Of a stretch of 64,000 nucleotides of DNA, positions 13,701-23,685 are shown one piece after another (position 1 is the stretch's first letter; each line of letters starts with the position of its first letter). Made by a program: the position numbers and the translations under genes. Where the stretch lies: positions 3,707,501 to 3,771,500 of the forward strand of contig NZ_CP019437.1 of NCBI RefSeq assembly GCF_001940525.2. Reading direction: 5' to 3'. Under the pieces are notes generated by a model, which was not told the DNA's origin, made no database searches, and saw nothing but the letters and a program-made list of their open reading frames with translations. The DNA is from Thioclava nitratireducens. Lineage in GTDB: Bacteria > Pseudomonadota > Alphaproteobacteria > Rhodobacterales > Rhodobacteraceae.

Positions 13701-14960
13701 GCGGATGACCTCGTCGAGGATATCCCACACTTCGGGACGCTCTTTCTCGACCAGCTTCTTTGCCTGCTTCACGGTGCTCGACAGGCCTTTGGCCTCAAGG
13801 CGCGAGTAGATGAAGGGCTTGAAGAGTTCGAGCGCCATCTTCTTCGGCAGACCGCACTGGTGCAGCTTGAGTTCCGGGCCGGTCACGATGACCGAACGAC
13901 CCGAGAAGTCGACGCGCTTACCCAGAAGGTTCTGACGGAAGCGACCCTGCTTACCTTTCAGCATGTCCGAGAGCGACTTCAGCGGGCGCTTGTTGGTGCC
14001 CGTGATGACGCGGCCGCGACGGCCGTTGTCGAACAGCGCATCGACCGATTCCTGCAGCATCCGCTTTTCGTTGCGCACGATGATGTCGGGCGCACGCAGT
14101 TCGATCAGACGCTTGAGACGGTTGTTCCGGTTGATCACACGACGATAGAGATCGTTGAGATCCGAAGTCGCGAACCGGCCACCATCGAGCGGGACGAGCG
14201 GACGCAGTTCCGGCGGGATCACCGGAAGCACGGTCAGCACCATCCACTCGGGACGGTTGCCCGACTCGAGGAACGACTCGACGATCTTCAGACGCTTGAT
14301 GATCTTCTTCGGCTTCAGCTCGCCGGTGGCTTCCTTCAGCTCCTCGCGGAGCTGCTCGGCCGTGGCTTCGAGATCGATGCCAGCAAGCATTTCACGGATC
14401 GCTTCCGCGCCGATATTGGCGGTGAAAGCATCCGCGCCGTAGGTGTCCTGCGCGTCGAGATACTCTTCTTCGGACATCAGCTGACCGTATTGCAGGTCGG
14501 TCAGACCCGGCTCGATCACCACGAAGTTTTCGAAGTAGAGGATACGCTCGAGGTCGCGCAGCGTCATGTCCAACATCAGGCCGATGCGCGAAGGCAGCGA
14601 TTTGAGGAACCAGATGTGAGCGACGGGCGAGGCCAGTTCGATGTGGCCCATACGCTCGCGGCGCACTTTCTGGAGGGTGACTTCGACGCCGCATTTCTCG
14701 CAGACGACGCCGCGATACTTCATGCGCTTATATTTGCCGCACAGGCATTCGTAGTCTTTGATCGGGCCAAAGATGCGCGCGCAGAACAGACCGTCACGCT
14801 CGGGCTTGAACGTACGGTAGTTGATGGTTTCCGGCTTTTTGATTTCACCGAAGGACCAGCTCAGGATCCGCTCCGGCGAGGCGAGCGAGATCTTGATCTC
14901 GTCAAACGCCTTCGGCTGCGCGAGCGGGTTGAACGGGTTTTGGGTCAGTTCCTGGTTCAT
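10734..14960 (-). CDS. rpoC: RNA polymerase beta' subunit
   Basis: The 1408-residue catalytic subunit has the zinc site near residues 70-90 ([19 protein letters not shown]), the invariant Mg-binding NADFDGD near residue 460, and the trigger-loop region [13 protein letters not shown] near residue 930. Length agrees with E. coli (1407). It starts 50 bases after rpoB. The last residues are an acidic/alanine tail. The antisense strand carries a 1702-codon open frame, which is a product of codon bias and not a gene. Confidence 0.99.
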   Translation of the reverse strand: MNQELTQNPFNPLAQPKAFDEIKISLASPERILSWSFGEIKKPETINYRTFKPERDGLFCARIFGPIKDYECLCGKYKRMKYRGVVCEKCGVEVTLQKVRRERMGHIELASPVAHIWFLKSLPSRIGLMLDMTLRDLERILYFENFVVIEPGLTDLQYGQLMSEEEYLDAQDTYGADAFTANIGAEAIREMLAGIDLEATAEQLREELKEATGELKPKKIIKRLKIVESFLESGNRPEWMVLTVLPVIPPELRPLVPLDGGRFATSDLNDLYRRVINRNNRLKRLIELRAPDIIVRNEKRMLQESVDALFDNGRRGRVITGTNKRPLKSLSDMLKGKQGRFRQNLLGKRVDFSGRSVIVTGPELKLHQCGLPKKMALELFKPFIYSRLEAKGLSSTVKQAKKLVEKERPEVWDILDEVIREHPVLLNRAPTLHRLGIQAFEPMLIEGKAIQLHPLVCSAFNADFDGDQMAVHVPLSLEAQLEARVLMMSTNNVLSPANGAPIIVPSQDMILGLYYVTMEREGMKGEGMSFSSVEEVEHALNSGEVHLHAKITARIKQIDETGNEVYQRFETTPGRVRLGALLPLNAKAPFELVNRLLRKKDVQNTIDTVYRYCGQKESVIFCDQIMGMGFKEAFKAGISFGKDDMVIPDNKWDIVETVRDQVKDFEQQYMDGLITQGEKYNKVVDAWSKCNDKVTDAMMNTISAPKYDENGAEQEPNSVYMMAHSGARGSVTQMKQLGGMRGLMAKPNGEIIETPIISNFKEGLTVLEYFNSTHGARKGLSDTALKTANSGYLTRRLVDVAQDCIVRTHDCGTDRAITASAAVNDGEVVAPISERVLGRVAADDVTVPGEDEVIVRAGELIDERKADAIEQAGVQSVRIRSALTCEAEEGVCALCYGRDLARGTLVNQGEAVGIIAAQSIGEPGTQLTMRTFHLGGVAQGGSQSFLEASQEGKIEFRNANIILNEMDEQIVMGRNMQIVIVNDQGDELASHKIGYGTKVFVKDGETVKRGDKLIEWDPYTLPIIAEKPGKVRFVDLISGISVREDTDDATGMTQKIVSDWRAAPKGNDLKPEVLILGEDGEPVRNEAGNPVTYTMSVDAILSVEDGQDVKAGDVVARIPREGAKTKDITGGLPRVAELFEARRPKDHAIIAEIDGYVRFGKDYKNKRRIAIDPRDEGLEPAEYMVPKGKHIPVQEGDFVQKGDYIMDGNPAPHDILRIMGIEALADYLINEVQDVYRLQGVKINDKHIEVIVRQMLQKIEILDSGDTTLLKGEHVDKVEFDEENDKVAARGGRPAHGEPVLLGITKASLQTRSFISAASFQETTRVLTEASVQGKRDKLVGLKENVIVGRLIPAGTGGATTKVRKIATERDSKVIQQRQAEAEAAAALAAPTEEEADFGPVETPESRD

Positions 14961-15010
14961 CTGTAAATCCTTGAATGAGGGCGGAAGGGCTTAGAGGAGG
15001 GCCGAAGCCC

Positions 15011-18000
15011 TCACTCCTCATCCTCCGCGTCCAGGAGTTCCATGTTGAGGCCGAGGCCCCGGACCTCTTTGACGAGAACGTTGAACGACTCCGGCACGCC
15101 GGCTTCGAAGTTGTCCTCACCTTTGACGATCGACTCGTAGACCTTCGTCCGGCCTGCCACGTCATCCGACTTCACCGTCAGCATCTCCTGCAGGGTGTAG
15201 GCGGCGCCGTAAGCTTCCAGAGCCCAGACCTCCATCTCCCCGAGACGCTGACCGCCGAACTGCGCCTTACCACCCAGCGGCTGCTGCGTGACGAGCGAGT
15301 ACGGACCGGTCGAACGGGCGTGCATCTTGTCATCGACGAGGTGGTGAAGCTTCAGGAAGTACTTCACACCCACCGTGACCTGCCGCGCGAACTGCTCGCC
15401 GGTGCGGCCATCGAACACGATCGACTGACCGGATTCGTTGAAGCCCGCACGCTTGAGCGCGTCGTTGATGTCGGCCTCCTTGGCGCCGTCGAAGACCGGG
15501 GTCGCGATCGGAACGCCGGTGCGGACGGCTTCGGCGCTCTCGATGAACGCTTCGTCATCCATACCTTCGATGATCTCACCGTAGGTCTCGTCGCCATAGC
15601 CGATCTTCATCGCTTCGCGAACCGGGGTCAGGTCGCCGTTACGACGATAGGCTTTCAGCGCCTCGTCGATCTGGTTGCCCAGACCGCGCGAAGCCCAGCC
15701 CATGTGCGTCTCGAGAATCTGACCGACGTTCATGCGCGACGGCACGCCCAGCGGGTTCAGCACGAGATCGACAGGGGTGCCATCGGCGAGGAACGGCATG
15801 TCTTCCATCGGAACGACTTTCGACACAACGCCCTTGTTGCCGTGACGGCCAGCCATCTTGTCGCCAGCCTGAAGCTTGCGCTTCACAGCCACGAAGACCT
15901 TGACCATCTTCATCACGCCCGGAGGCAGATCGTCGCCCTGACGGACCTTCTCGACCTTGTCCTCGAAGCGCAGGTCGAGCGCGCGCTTCTGCGCCTCGAA
16001 CTGGTCGTTGAGAGCTTCGACTTCCTTGGCGTCGCCCTCGTCTTCGAGCGCGAGCTGCCACCACTGGCCCTTCGACAGGGTGCCCAGCAGTTCTTCGTCG
16101 ATGGTCGAACCAGCCTTGACGCCTTTCGGCCCCTTCACGGCGGTCTTGCCGGTGATCAGGGTCTTGAGACGCGCGTAGATGTTGCGCTCGAGAATGGCGA
16201 GCTCGTCGTCCCGGTCACGGGCCAGACGCTCGACTTCCTCACGCTCGATCTGCAGCGCACGCTCGTCCTTGTCGACGCCGTGACGGTTGAAGACGCGGAC
16301 TTCCACGATCGTGCCGTAAGCCCCCGGCGGCAGACGCAGCGAGGTGTCGCGCACGTCCGATGCCTTCTCGCCGAAGATGGCGCGGAGGAGTTTCTCTTCC
16401 GGCGTCATCGGGCTTTCGCCCTTCGGCGTGATCTTACCGACGAGAATGTCACCCGGCCCCACTTCGGCGCCGATATAGACGATACCGGCCTCGTCGAGGT
16501 TGCGCAGGGCTTCCTCGCCGACGTTCGGGATGTCGCGGGTGATCTCTTCCGGGCCGAGCTTGGTATCGCGCGCCGCCACTTCGTATTCGTCGATATGGAT
16601 CGAGGTGAACACGTCGTCGCGGTGGATCCGCTCGGAGATCAGGATCGAGTCTTCGTAGTTATAGCCGTTCCACGGCATGAAGGCGACGACCACGTTGCGA
16701 CCGATAGCCAGTTCGCCCATGTCGGTCGACGGACCGTCAGCGACGATCTGCCCCTTCACCACCCGGTCGCCCACTTTCACGATCGGACGCTGGTTGATGG
16801 TCGAGGACTGGTTCGAACGCTTGAACTTGCGCAGACGATAGATGTCCACGCCCACATCGCCCGCTTCGAGATCGTCGGTCACGCGGATAACGATACGCTG
16901 CGCATCGACCTGGTCGATGATGCCGCCGCGGTTCGCCATGATCGCAGCGCCGGAGTCGCGTGCGACGGTCGCTTCCATGCCGGTGCCGACATAGGGAGCT
17001 TCCGAGCGCAGAAGCGGCACGGCCTGACGTTGCATGTTCGCCCCCATCAGAGCGCGGTTGGCGTCGTCGTTTTCGAGGAACGGGATGAGCGCTGCACCGA
17101 CCGAGACCAGCTGCTTCGGCGACACGTCGATCAGGTCCACCATTTCCGGCGGGTTGAGCGCGTATTCGCCCGACTGGCGGGTCGAGACGAGATCGTTGAT
17201 GAACTTGCCGTTCTCATCGAGAGTCGCGTTCGCCTGCGCCACGGTGTGACGCATTTCCTCGGTCGCGGACATGTAGACCACCTCGTCGGTGACCTGACCG
17301 TCGGTGACCTTGCGGTACGGGGTTTCGATGAAGCCATACTTGTTCACGCGGGCGAAGGTGGCCAGCGAGTTGATCAGGCCGATGTTCTGACCTTCCGGCG
17401 TCTCGATCGGACACATCCGACCGTAGTGGGTCGGGTGAACGTCGCGCACTTCGAAGCCGGCACGCTCACGGGTCAGACCGCCCGGACCGAGCGCCGACAG
17501 ACGACGCTTGTGCGTGACTTCCGACAGCGGGTTGGTTTGGTCCATGAACTGCGACAGCTGCGAGGAACCGAAGAATTCACGCACCGCGGCCGCGGCCGGT
17601 TTCGCGTTGATCAGATCCTGCGGCATGACCGTGTCGATCTCGACCGAGGACATACGCTCCTTGATGGCGCGCTCCATGCGCAGCAGGCCGACGCGATACT
17701 GGTTTTCCATCAGTTCGCCGACCGAACGCACACGGCGGTTGCCGAGGTGGTCGATGTCGTCGATCTCGCCCTTGCCGTCGCGCAGCTCCACCAGGCCCTT
17801 GATGCAGGCGATGATGTCTTCGCGGCGCAGCGTGCGCTGGGTGTCCGGCGCATCGAGGTCGAGACGCATGTTCATCTTGACGCGGCCCACGGCCGAAAGG
17901 TCGTAGCGCTCGGAGTCGAAGAACAGGCTGTTGAACAGGGTTTCCGCGGCCTCGACGGTCGGCGGTTCGCCCGGACGCATGACGCGGTAGATATCCATGA

Positions 18001-19147
18001 GCGCGGTTTCGCGGTTCATGTTCTTGTCCGACGCCATGGTGTTGCGGATGTAGGGACCGACATTGACGTTATCGATGTCGAGCACCGGGATCTCGGTGAT
18101 GCCGTTGTCGATCAGGGTCTTGATCGAACCGCCCGAGAGTTCCCCGTTCTTGTCGTATTCCGCCGTCAGCTCGTCGCCGGCTTCGATGTAGATGAAGCCG
18201 GTTTCCTCGTTGATGATGTCCTTGGCGCAGAAGCGGCCCATGATGTGATCGAACGGCACGAGCAGCTCGGGAACCGAGTTGTCGTCACGCCATTTCTTGA
18301 CCATGCGCGGGGTCGCCTTGTCGCCCGCCTTCAGGATCACTTCGCCCGACGCCGCGTCGACGAGATCGAAGGTCGGACGGGTGCCGCGCACGCGGTCGGG
18401 GAAGAACTTGGTGACCCAGCCCGACTTGCCCTTCGCGGTGTAGGTGACGGTCTCGTAATAGGCATCCATGATGCCTTCCTGGTCGAGCCCCAGCGCATAA
18501 AGCAGCGTCGTCACCGGCAGTTTCCGGCGGCGGTCGATACGCGCGAACACGAGGTCCTTGGCGTCGAATTCGAAGTCCAGCCACGAGCCGCGATAGGGAA
18601 TGATGCGGCAGGCGAACAGCAGCTTGCCCGAGGAGTGGGTCTTGCCGCGGTCATGGTCGAAGAAAACGCCCGGCGAGCGGTGCATCTGGCTCACGATGAC
18701 CCGCTCGGTGCCGTTCACGATGAACGTACCGTTCTTGGTCATGAGGGGCATATCCCCCATGAACACGTCTTGCTCCTTGATGTCCTTGACCGAGCGCGCG
18801 CCGGTTTCCTCGTCCACATCGAACACGATGAGGCGCAGGGTCACCTTGAGCGGCGCCGAATAGGTCATGTCGCGAGCCTGGCACTCGTCGACATCGTATT
18901 TCGGTTTTTCGAGCTCGTATTTCACGAACTCCAGGATGGCGTTGTCGTTGAAATCCTTGATCGGGAAGACCGACTGGAAAACGCCCTGGATACCCTCGCC
19001 ATCGGTGGGCTGATCCACTTCGCCGGAGCGCAGGAACAGATCGTAGGAGGATTTCTGAACCTCGATGAGGTTCGGCATTTCGAGGACTTCGTGGATTTTG
19101 CCGTAATAGCGACGGATGCGTTTCTGACCAACGTAAGCTTGAGCCAT
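15011..19147 (-). CDS. rpoB: RNA polymerase beta subunit
   Basis: The 1378-residue subunit starts [18 protein letters not shown]; an in-frame upstream extension to 19279 is not conserved and is rejected. The rifampicin region [20 protein letters not shown] is wild type in character, with the usual D, H, R and S positions. The catalytic-centre segment [11 protein letters not shown] is present. It follows rplL after a 248-base spacer with hairpins, the position where E. coli has an attenuator and an RNase III site. Confidence 0.99.
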   Translation of the reverse strand: MAQAYVGQKRIRRYYGKIHEVLEMPNLIEVQKSSYDLFLRSGEVDQPTDGEGIQGVFQSVFPIKDFNDNAILEFVKYELEKPKYDVDECQARDMTYSAPLKVTLRLIVFDVDEETGARSVKDIKEQDVFMGDMPLMTKNGTFIVNGTERVIVSQMHRSPGVFFDHDRGKTHSSGKLLFACRIIPYRGSWLDFEFDAKDLVFARIDRRRKLPVTTLLYALGLDQEGIMDAYYETVTYTAKGKSGWVTKFFPDRVRGTRPTFDLVDAASGEVILKAGDKATPRMVKKWRDDNSVPELLVPFDHIMGRFCAKDIINEETGFIYIEAGDELTAEYDKNGELSGGSIKTLIDNGITEIPVLDIDNVNVGPYIRNTMASDKNMNRETALMDIYRVMRPGEPPTVEAAETLFNSLFFDSERYDLSAVGRVKMNMRLDLDAPDTQRTLRREDIIACIKGLVELRDGKGEIDDIDHLGNRRVRSVGELMENQYRVGLLRMERAIKERMSSVEIDTVMPQDLINAKPAAAAVREFFGSSQLSQFMDQTNPLSEVTHKRRLSALGPGGLTRERAGFEVRDVHPTHYGRMCPIETPEGQNIGLINSLATFARVNKYGFIETPYRKVTDGQVTDEVVYMSATEEMRHTVAQANATLDENGKFINDLVSTRQSGEYALNPPEMVDLIDVSPKQLVSVGAALIPFLENDDANRALMGANMQRQAVPLLRSEAPYVGTGMEATVARDSGAAIMANRGGIIDQVDAQRIVIRVTDDLEAGDVGVDIYRLRKFKRSNQSSTINQRPIVKVGDRVVKGQIVADGPSTDMGELAIGRNVVVAFMPWNGYNYEDSILISERIHRDDVFTSIHIDEYEVAARDTKLGPEEITRDIPNVGEEALRNLDEAGIVYIGAEVGPGDILVGKITPKGESPMTPEEKLLRAIFGEKASDVRDTSLRLPPGAYGTIVEVRVFNRHGVDKDERALQIEREEVERLARDRDDELAILERNIYARLKTLITGKTAVKGPKGVKAGSTIDEELLGTLSKGQWWQLALEDEGDAKEVEALNDQFEAQKRALDLRFEDKVEKVRQGDDLPPGVMKMVKVFVAVKRKLQAGDKMAGRHGNKGVVSKVVPMEDMPFLADGTPVDLVLNPLGVPSRMNVGQILETHMGWASRGLGNQIDEALKAYRRNGDLTPVREAMKIGYGDETYGEIIEGMDDEAFIESAEAVRTGVPIATPVFDGAKEADINDALKRAGFNESGQSIVFDGRTGEQFARQVTVGVKYFLKLHHLVDDKMHARSTGPYSLVTQQPLGGKAQFGGQRLGEMEVWALEAYGAAYTLQEMLTVKSDDVAGRTKVYESIVKGEDNFEAGVPESFNVLVKEVRGLGLNMELLDAEDEE

Positions 19148-19285
19148 GCTCTGCGTGACCTTTCGTCTCTTCGCGGCACATGCAATGTCGGGGCCCATTG
19201 CACGCCGCAAGGCGAATGAAGGGGGGGCGGTTCCATACCTGCCTTCCGTCCCACCGGAAGGCTCCCGAACCGCGAACACCGCCTT

Positions 19286-19359
19286 GGAGAGGGCTTCAGG
19301 GCGCTAAAGCCCTCTCCGAGACAGGTTCGGCTGGGCCCGGGAAAACCCCGGACCCAGCC
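19286..19359 (-). promoter_or_regulatory. Paired hairpins in the rplL-rpoB spacer
   Basis: Two inverted repeats lie between rplL and rpoB. The first in transcript order (19329-19359) is an imperfect stem built on GGCTGGG/CCCAGCC; the second (19286-19317) is a perfect 11-bp stem GGAGAGGGCTT/AAGCCCTCTCC with a ten-base loop. Neither is followed by a T-run in the direction of transcription. Position suggests partial termination or RNA processing that sets the ratio of ribosomal protein to RNA polymerase, as known in E. coli. Function here is inference. Confidence 0.5.
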
Positions 19360-19395
19360 CATTTTTCAGATCGGATGCGGACGCATCCGGCTCGC

Positions 19396-19770
19396 TTACT
19401 TGAGCTCGACTTTCGCGCCAGCGTCTTCGAGCTTTTTCTTGATCTCTTCGGCTTCCGCTTTCGCAGCGCCTTCCTTGACCTTGCCGCCAGCTTCAACGAG
19501 CTCTTTGGCTTCTTTCAGGCCCAGGCCGGTGATGCCACGGACTTCTTTGATCACGTTGATCTTCTGAGCGCCAGCTTCGACGAGAACGACGTCAAATTCG
19601 TCTTTCTCTTCAGCAGCTTCTTCGCCACCAGCAGCCGGACCAGCCATCATGACGGCGCCACCAGCAGCCGGCTCGATGCCGTATTCGTCTTTCAGGATGG
19701 TTTTCAGTTCCTGGGCTTCCAGGAGGGTCAGACCCACGATTTCTTCGGCGAGTTTTTTCAGATCAGCCAT
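19396..19770 (-). CDS. rplL: 50S ribosomal protein L7/L12
   Basis: The product is 124 residues: an N-terminal dimerisation helix pair, an Ala/Gly/Glu hinge (about residues 37-55) and a C-terminal domain with EKTEF-like EKDEFDVVL and the conserved [13 protein letters not shown]7/L12 forms the ribosomal stalk and recruits translation GTPases. It follows rplJ by 66 bases, the usual pair for the L10(L12)n complex. Confidence 0.98.
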   Translation of the reverse strand: MADLKKLAEEIVGLTLLEAQELKTILKDEYGIEPAAGGAVMMAGPAAGGEEAAEEKDEFDVVLVEAGAQKINVIKEVRGITGLGLKEAKELVEAGGKVKEGAAKAEAEEIKKKLEDAGAKVELK

Positions 19771-19836
19771 TTTTCAGTTCCTAGATTTGGGTTTCCAACG
19801 TCGCGGTTTCAAGCCGCTACGGGACAAGTCGATTGC

Positions 19837-20349
19837 TTACGCAGCCTTTTCCTCGATGGTGGAAAGGATGCTCGCGATGTTCGAAGCAGGCGCGCCAACG
19901 GCACCGGCGATGTTCGAAGCGGGTGCGCCGATCTGCGAGACGATCTGAGCGATGAGCTCTTCACGCGACGGCATGTCAGCGACAGCTTTGACACCAGCGA
20001 TGTCGAGTGCCGAGTCTCCCATTGCGCCGCCGAGGATCGAGAGCTTCTCGTTCTCTTTGGCATAGTTGACGACCACTTTCGCCGCAGCGACAGGGTCCTC
20101 GGAATAGGAAAGCACGGTCATGCCCGTCAGGTATTCAGCGATGCTTTCGCAGGGCTGACCTTCAAGGGCGATCTTGGCGAGCTTGTTCTTGGCAACACGA
20201 ACCGAACCACCCGCTTCACGCATGCGTGCGCGGAGGTCCTGCATGTTAGCAACCGTCATGCCTTCGTAGTGAGCAACCACTACGACGCCAGAGCTTGCGA
20301 AGATCTGGCCGAGTTCCTCGACCACTTTCTCTTTTTGGGCTCTATCCAC
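19837..20349 (-). CDS. rplJ: 50S ribosomal protein L10
   Basis: The 170-residue stalk-base protein starts at a GTG codon ([17 protein letters not shown] when translated). The conserved block [20 protein letters not shown] lies near residues 26-45, and the Ala-rich C-terminal helix that binds L7/L12 dimers ends the protein. A repeated unit ([11 protein letters not shown] / [10 protein letters not shown]) is seen near residues 147-164. In E. coli L10-L12 binds the rplJ leader to repress translation; the 258-base spacer upstream fits that role. Confidence 0.97.
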   Translation of the reverse strand: MDRAQKEKVVEELGQIFASSGVVVVAHYEGMTVANMQDLRARMREAGGSVRVAKNKLAKIALEGQPCESIAEYLTGMTVLSYSEDPVAAAKVVVNYAKENEKLSILGGAMGDSALDIAGVKAVADMPSREELIAQIVSQIGAPASNIAGAVGAPASNIASILSTIEEKAA

Positions 20350-20607
20350 AGTTACACTCCAAGTATGGGGGTTTCCCCCCGGCTCTCATTGTCCCGGTTT
20401 CCCGGGGTCGGGTCCGAAGGGCCCGAGGCCAGATCGCCCGAGATCGGCCCGAAGGCCCAAACCCGGAATTGGTCTCGATCCCCATCTCAGGAAGGAAATT
20501 AAGCCGTCACCTTGCGGGATCTGGCACCCTCCGTCTCGGACAGGTCAGGGCGGAGACTTCAGGCCGCCGCCCCACCACCCACCGAGGTTTCCCCCGGTGG
20601 AATTCTC
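20350..20607 (-). promoter_or_regulatory. Leader between rplA and rplJ, probable L10 autoregulation region
   Basis: This 258-base spacer has no gene. Close to the rplA stop is an inverted repeat CCACCG...CGGTGG (about 20579-20601). Nearer to rplJ are G/C-rich repeats such as GGGCC-TTC-GGGCC type stems and a purine-rich stretch. The L10 leader of E. coli occupies the same place and binds L10-L12. I could not fold it, so the role is assigned by position. Confidence 0.45.
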
Positions 20608-21306
20608 TTAGTTGCCGGTCGCCGACGTGATGTCGACTGCGACGCCCGGGCCCATCGTCGAGCTCAGGGACACCTTCTTCATGTAGGTGCCCTTGGCGCC
20701 GGCGGGCTTGGCTTTGGTCACGGCATCCACGAAGGCGCGGATGTTTTCGGCCAGTTGCTCCTCCGAGAAGGAGACCTTGCCGATGCCGCCATGAATGACG
20801 CCGGCCTTTTCGACCTTGAACTGAACCTGGCCACCTTTCGCCGCTTCGACAGCCGCTTTCACGTCCATCGTCACGGTGCCGACCTTCGGGTTCGGCATCA
20901 GGTTGCGCGGGCCCAGGACCTTACCCAGACGGCCGACGATCGGCATCATGTCCGGGGTCGCGATGCAGCGATCGAATTCGATCGTGCCGCCCTGAATGGT
21001 TTCCATCAGGTCCTCGGCGCCGACGATATCGGCCCCGGCTTCCTTGGCCTCATCCGCTTTCGCGCCACGAGCGAAGACAGCCACGCGGACGGTCTTGCCG
21101 GTGCCGTTCGGCAGAGCGACGACGCCACGAACCATCTGGTCGGCGTGACGGGGGTCAACACCGAGGTTCATCGCGATCTCGAGGGTCTCGTCGAATTTCG
21201 CGTTCGCGTTCGACTTGATCAGCGAAACGGCTTCCTCGACGGAGACGTTCGACTTGCCGGCGAAGGCTTCGCGGGCGGCTTTGGTGCGTTTACCGAGCTT
21301 TGCCAT
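20608..21306 (-). CDS. rplA: 50S ribosomal protein L1
   Basis: The 232-residue product matches L1 in length (E. coli 234) and in the segments [21 protein letters not shown] and [16 protein letters not shown]1 forms the mobile stalk at the E site. In many bacteria L1 also represses rplK-rplA translation by binding the rplK leader. It starts three bases after the rplK stop, consistent with coupling. Confidence 0.98.
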   Translation of the reverse strand: MAKLGKRTKAAREAFAGKSNVSVEEAVSLIKSNANAKFDETLEIAMNLGVDPRHADQMVRGVVALPNGTGKTVRVAVFARGAKADEAKEAGADIVGAEDLMETIQGGTIEFDRCIATPDMMPIVGRLGKVLGPRNLMPNPKVGTVTMDVKAAVEAAKGGQVQFKVEKAGVIHGGIGKVSFSEEQLAENIRAFVDAVTKAKPAGAKGTYMKKVSLSSTMGPGVAVDITSATGN

Positions 21307-21309
21307 GAC

Positions 21310-21762
21310 TTAGCCTTTCACCTCGATGCCGATCGACTTCGCGGAGCCGAGGATGATGTTCATCGCGCCTTCGATGTCGTTGGCGTTCAGGTCCTTCATC
21401 TTCGCTTCGGCGATCTCACGCACCTGTGCGGCGGTGATGGTCGCGGCGGTGACGCGGCCCGGAGCTTCCGAACCCTTCGGACGGTTACGCTTGCCGACCG
21501 GCTTGAGACCGGCCGCCTGCTTGATCATGAAGCTAGCCGTGGGCTGCTTGATCTCGAAGGTGAACGACTTGTCGGCGTAGTAGGTGATGATCGTCGGGAT
21601 CTTCGCCTGCTTGTCCATTTCCTGCGTCTTGGCGTTGAACGCCTTGCAGAATTCCATGATGTTGATCCCGCGCTGACCCAGCGCCGGACCGACCGGCGGG
21701 GACGGGTTCGCGCCGCCTGCCGGAATTTGCAGCTTGAGCTGCCCAACAACTTTCTTGGCCAT
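21310..21762 (-). CDS. rplK: 50S ribosomal protein L11
   Basis: The product is 150 residues, slightly longer than E. coli L11 (142); the extra residues fall around [17 protein letters not shown] in the linker and C-terminal RNA-binding domain. The proline-rich N-terminus ([20 protein letters not shown]) is the thiostrepton/GTPase-centre motif. L11 is needed for RelA activation and for factor binding. It is separated from nusG by 106 bases and leads directly into rplA. Confidence 0.97.
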   Translation of the reverse strand: MAKKVVGQLKLQIPAGGANPSPPVGPALGQRGINIMEFCKAFNAKTQEMDKQAKIPTIITYYADKSFTFEIKQPTASFMIKQAAGLKPVGKRNRPKGSEAPGRVTAATITAAQVREIAEAKMKDLNANDIEGAMNIILGSAKSIGIEVKG

Positions 21763-21868
21763 GTGGCCCTCTCCTTATCACTGTCACGCCCCTAGGGGGT
21801 CGCGAAGTTTAGTGGTTCGGTCCGGACCTCCCTGTCGCGCAGGGCCCCTCGCCTCCCACGGCTCCCAC

Positions 21869-22408
21869 TCAGGCGGTTTTCTGCACCTGCGTGTATTCCA
21901 GTTCGACCGGCGTCGGCCGGCCGAAGATCGAGACGGTAACTTTCAGGCGGCTCGCCGCCTCGTCCACTTCCTCGACCATGCCCGAGAAGCCCTCGAAGGG
22001 CCCGTCGGTCACATTCACGTTCTCGCCGACCTCGAAGGTGATGAGACTGCGCGGTGCCGCCTGCTCACCCGATTCGTCGACACGGCTGAGGATGCGGTTC
22101 ACTTCCGCATCGCCCATCGGCATCGGCCGGCCCTGCGGCCCGAGGAATCCGGTGACCCGGTTCGTCGAGTTGATCAGGTGATAACCCTTGTCGGTCATCT
22201 CCATCCGCACCAGCACGTAGCCCGGCATGAAGCGACGTTCGGAGGTCACTTTCTTGCCGCGACGCACCTCGATCACTTCTTCGGTCGGCACCAGAACCTC
22301 TTCGATCTGGTCTTCCAGACCTTGATCGATCACGGCCTGACGGATTTGCTCGGCCACTTTCTTCTCGAAGTTCGAGAGAACGCTTACCGAATACCAACGC
22401 TTCGCCAT
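21869..22408 (-). CDS. nusG: Transcription elongation/antitermination factor NusG
   Basis: The 179-residue protein has an N-terminal NGN domain (KRWYSVSVLSNFEKKVAE, later MPGYVLVRMEMTD) and a C-terminal KOW domain (GENVNVTDGPFEGFSGMVEEV). NusG couples RNA polymerase to ribosomes through S10 and to Rho. It lies downstream of secE with a 243-base gap that holds its own promoter candidate. Confidence 0.97.
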   Translation of the reverse strand: MAKRWYSVSVLSNFEKKVAEQIRQAVIDQGLEDQIEEVLVPTEEVIEVRRGKKVTSERRFMPGYVLVRMEMTDKGYHLINSTNRVTGFLGPQGRPMPMGDAEVNRILSRVDESGEQAAPRSLITFEVGENVNVTDGPFEGFSGMVEEVDEAASRLKVTVSIFGRPTPVELEYTQVQKTA

Positions 22409-22546
22409 GCCGATTCTTTGCCTCTTGCCGCCGACGCCGGAGCGCCGAAAATTCCTGTTATTTCACGGTATTACCCGCGTCTCCCAGAATAAAAAACAGC
22501 GCGCACCACGCGAATCGATGCACGCCGCCTCTGGGAAAGTCCCGCC

Positions 22547-22575
22547 CCTTTACCGCCGGAGCCCTGTGATTTCAA
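22547..22575 (-). promoter_or_regulatory. Promoter candidate for nusG-rplK operon
   Basis: On the minus strand TTGAAA (22570-22575), a 17-base spacer and TAAAGG (22547-22552) form a sigma70-like promoter in the secE-nusG gap. It would start transcription about 130 bases before nusG and uncouple nusG from secE. Confidence 0.5.
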
Positions 22576-22651
22576 GAGCGTAAGGCTGGAGCGCGATCAC
22601 TTCCTCGCCGCAACTGCGAATTAGGTCTGGCGGCGAGCGCCCGGGGGCCTA

Positions 22652-22837
22652 TCAGCTCCCGATCACCTGCGTCACGCCGAGACGGATCACCCAGTCCACC
22701 AGCGAGAAGAAGATTGCCGTCAGTGCCGCCATCGCCAGCACCATGCCGGTCGTCAGCAGAACTTCGCGGCGGCTCGGCCAAGCCACCTTGCCCGCTTCCG
22801 AGCGCACCTGCTGGAGAAACTGGAGTGGGTTTGCCAT
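22652..22837 (-). CDS. secE: Preprotein translocase subunit SecE
   Basis: The 61-residue protein has the conserved amphipathic start with VAWPSRREV and one membrane segment (TGMVLAMAALTAIFFSLVDW, about residues 30-50). This short single-span form is normal outside the enterobacteria. SecE holds SecY together in the SecYEG channel. In many genomes tRNA-Trp lies just upstream; here that tRNA is 15 kb away (38008-38083). Confidence 0.96.
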   Translation of the reverse strand: MANPLQFLQQVRSEAGKVAWPSRREVLLTTGMVLAMAALTAIFFSLVDWVIRLGVTQVIGS

Positions 22838-22879
22838 CGTCGTCGTTCCTTACGCGCCCAATGCGGCGCCCTTGAGCCG

Positions 22880-22903
22880 AAAAAACCGCGCCGCTTTCGG
22901 CGC
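22880..22903 (-). terminator. Hairpin with T-run in the secE leader
   Basis: A six-bp GC stem GCGCCG/CGGCGC with a four-base loop is followed, one GG later, by six T residues on the minus strand. It looks like an intrinsic terminator but lies between the secE promoter candidate and the secE start, 43 bases before the ATG. It could be an attenuator, or an old terminator left by the rearrangement at this point. Confidence 0.5.
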
Positions 22904-22912
22904 AACTGCCGC

Positions 22913-22941
22913 CAGATACTTGCTCCCCTCGCGGATTTCAA
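22913..22941 (-). promoter_or_regulatory. Promoter candidate for secE
   Basis: TTGAAA (22936-22941) and TATCTG (22913-22918) on the minus strand are 17 bases apart. The predicted start near 22906 lies right at the hairpin described at 22880-22903, so the transcript would begin with that hairpin. Confidence 0.45.
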
Positions 22942-23077
22942 GGCTGTTGCGCCTTCCTGCCCCCGCGCAAGCGTCATGCGCGGGCCGCAAGGCGGCTTTG
23001 AGGACGGAAATTTGCTCGTCCCGCGTGGAAGTTGATGTCCGCAAACGCACGCAGTCGCAGTTTCACAGGAGCCTTCA

Positions 23078-23569
23078 ATGCCCGCAATCCTCAACCGCTA
23101 CGCCACGCCGCTCATCACCGGTCTTTTTCTCGTATCGCTGGTTTCGGGAATCGCCCTTTTCTTCCATTGGGGCAGCGCGTGGTTTCACGGGATGCATGAA
23201 TGGCTCTCGATGGTTTTGATCGTGCCTTTCGGACTGCACATCTGGAAGAACTGGCGACCGATGAGCTGCTACCTGAAGCGCGCGCCGATGGCGCTGGCGC
23301 TTGCCCTCTCCCTCGTCGCGGCACTCGCCTTCGCGCTTCCCTCCGTCATCGGGCCGGAGAACGGCGCGCGCCGGGGTCCGCCGCAATTCGCGATCGCCCA
23401 AGCGCTGTTCGACGCACCGCTGTCCGAGGCCGCCCCGGTGCTGGGAATCTCGGGAACGGATGCCGCCGCCAAACTGGGCGCCACCGTGACGCAAAGCCTG
23501 ACTGAAATCGCCGCGGCGCAGGACAGCTCCGCCGCGGCGCTGGCCGAACAATTGATGGTGCAGCCGTAA
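23078..23569 (+). CDS. DUF4405-type membrane protein
   Basis: The 163-residue protein has about three membrane spans (residues 10-30, 37-55, 70-90) followed by a periplasmic, Ala-rich tail. The segment GMHEWLSMVLIVPFGLHIWKNW places two histidines on adjacent helices, the DUF4405 pattern that recalls b-type cytochromes with bis-His heme. The C-terminal 70 residues may be a small periplasmic domain. A ribosome site AGGAG precedes the ATG. It is divergent from secE and is the first gene of the glycan region, but a link to glycan work is not evident. Confidence 0.65.
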   Translation: MPAILNRYATPLITGLFLVSLVSGIALFFHWGSAWFHGMHEWLSMVLIVPFGLHIWKNWRPMSCYLKRAPMALALALSLVAALAFALPSVIGPENGARRGPPQFAIAQALFDAPLSEAAPVLGISGTDAAAKLGATVTQSLTEIAAAQDSSAAALAEQLMVQP

Positions 23570-23685
23570 TGACGCCGGCCGCGTCACCCGCCAATTTCCG
23601 GGTGGCGCGGAGTGTTGCGATTATCGCCGGCGATGGACAGGGGCTTATCCATCAAAAATTGACTTTTCTCGAAGACAATTTTGGC

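Noticed and set aside
9858..14966. 1702-codon open frame on the plus strand opposite rpoC
   Set aside because: Antisense shadow caused by strong GC bias in codon third positions; similar giants lie opposite rpoB and fusA-tuf. Composition is Arg/His/Asp/Val rich with no domain.
19148..19279. N-terminal extension of rpoB
   Set aside because: RpoB family start is [18 protein letters not shown] at 19147; upstream codons are non-conserved spacer with no ribosome site.
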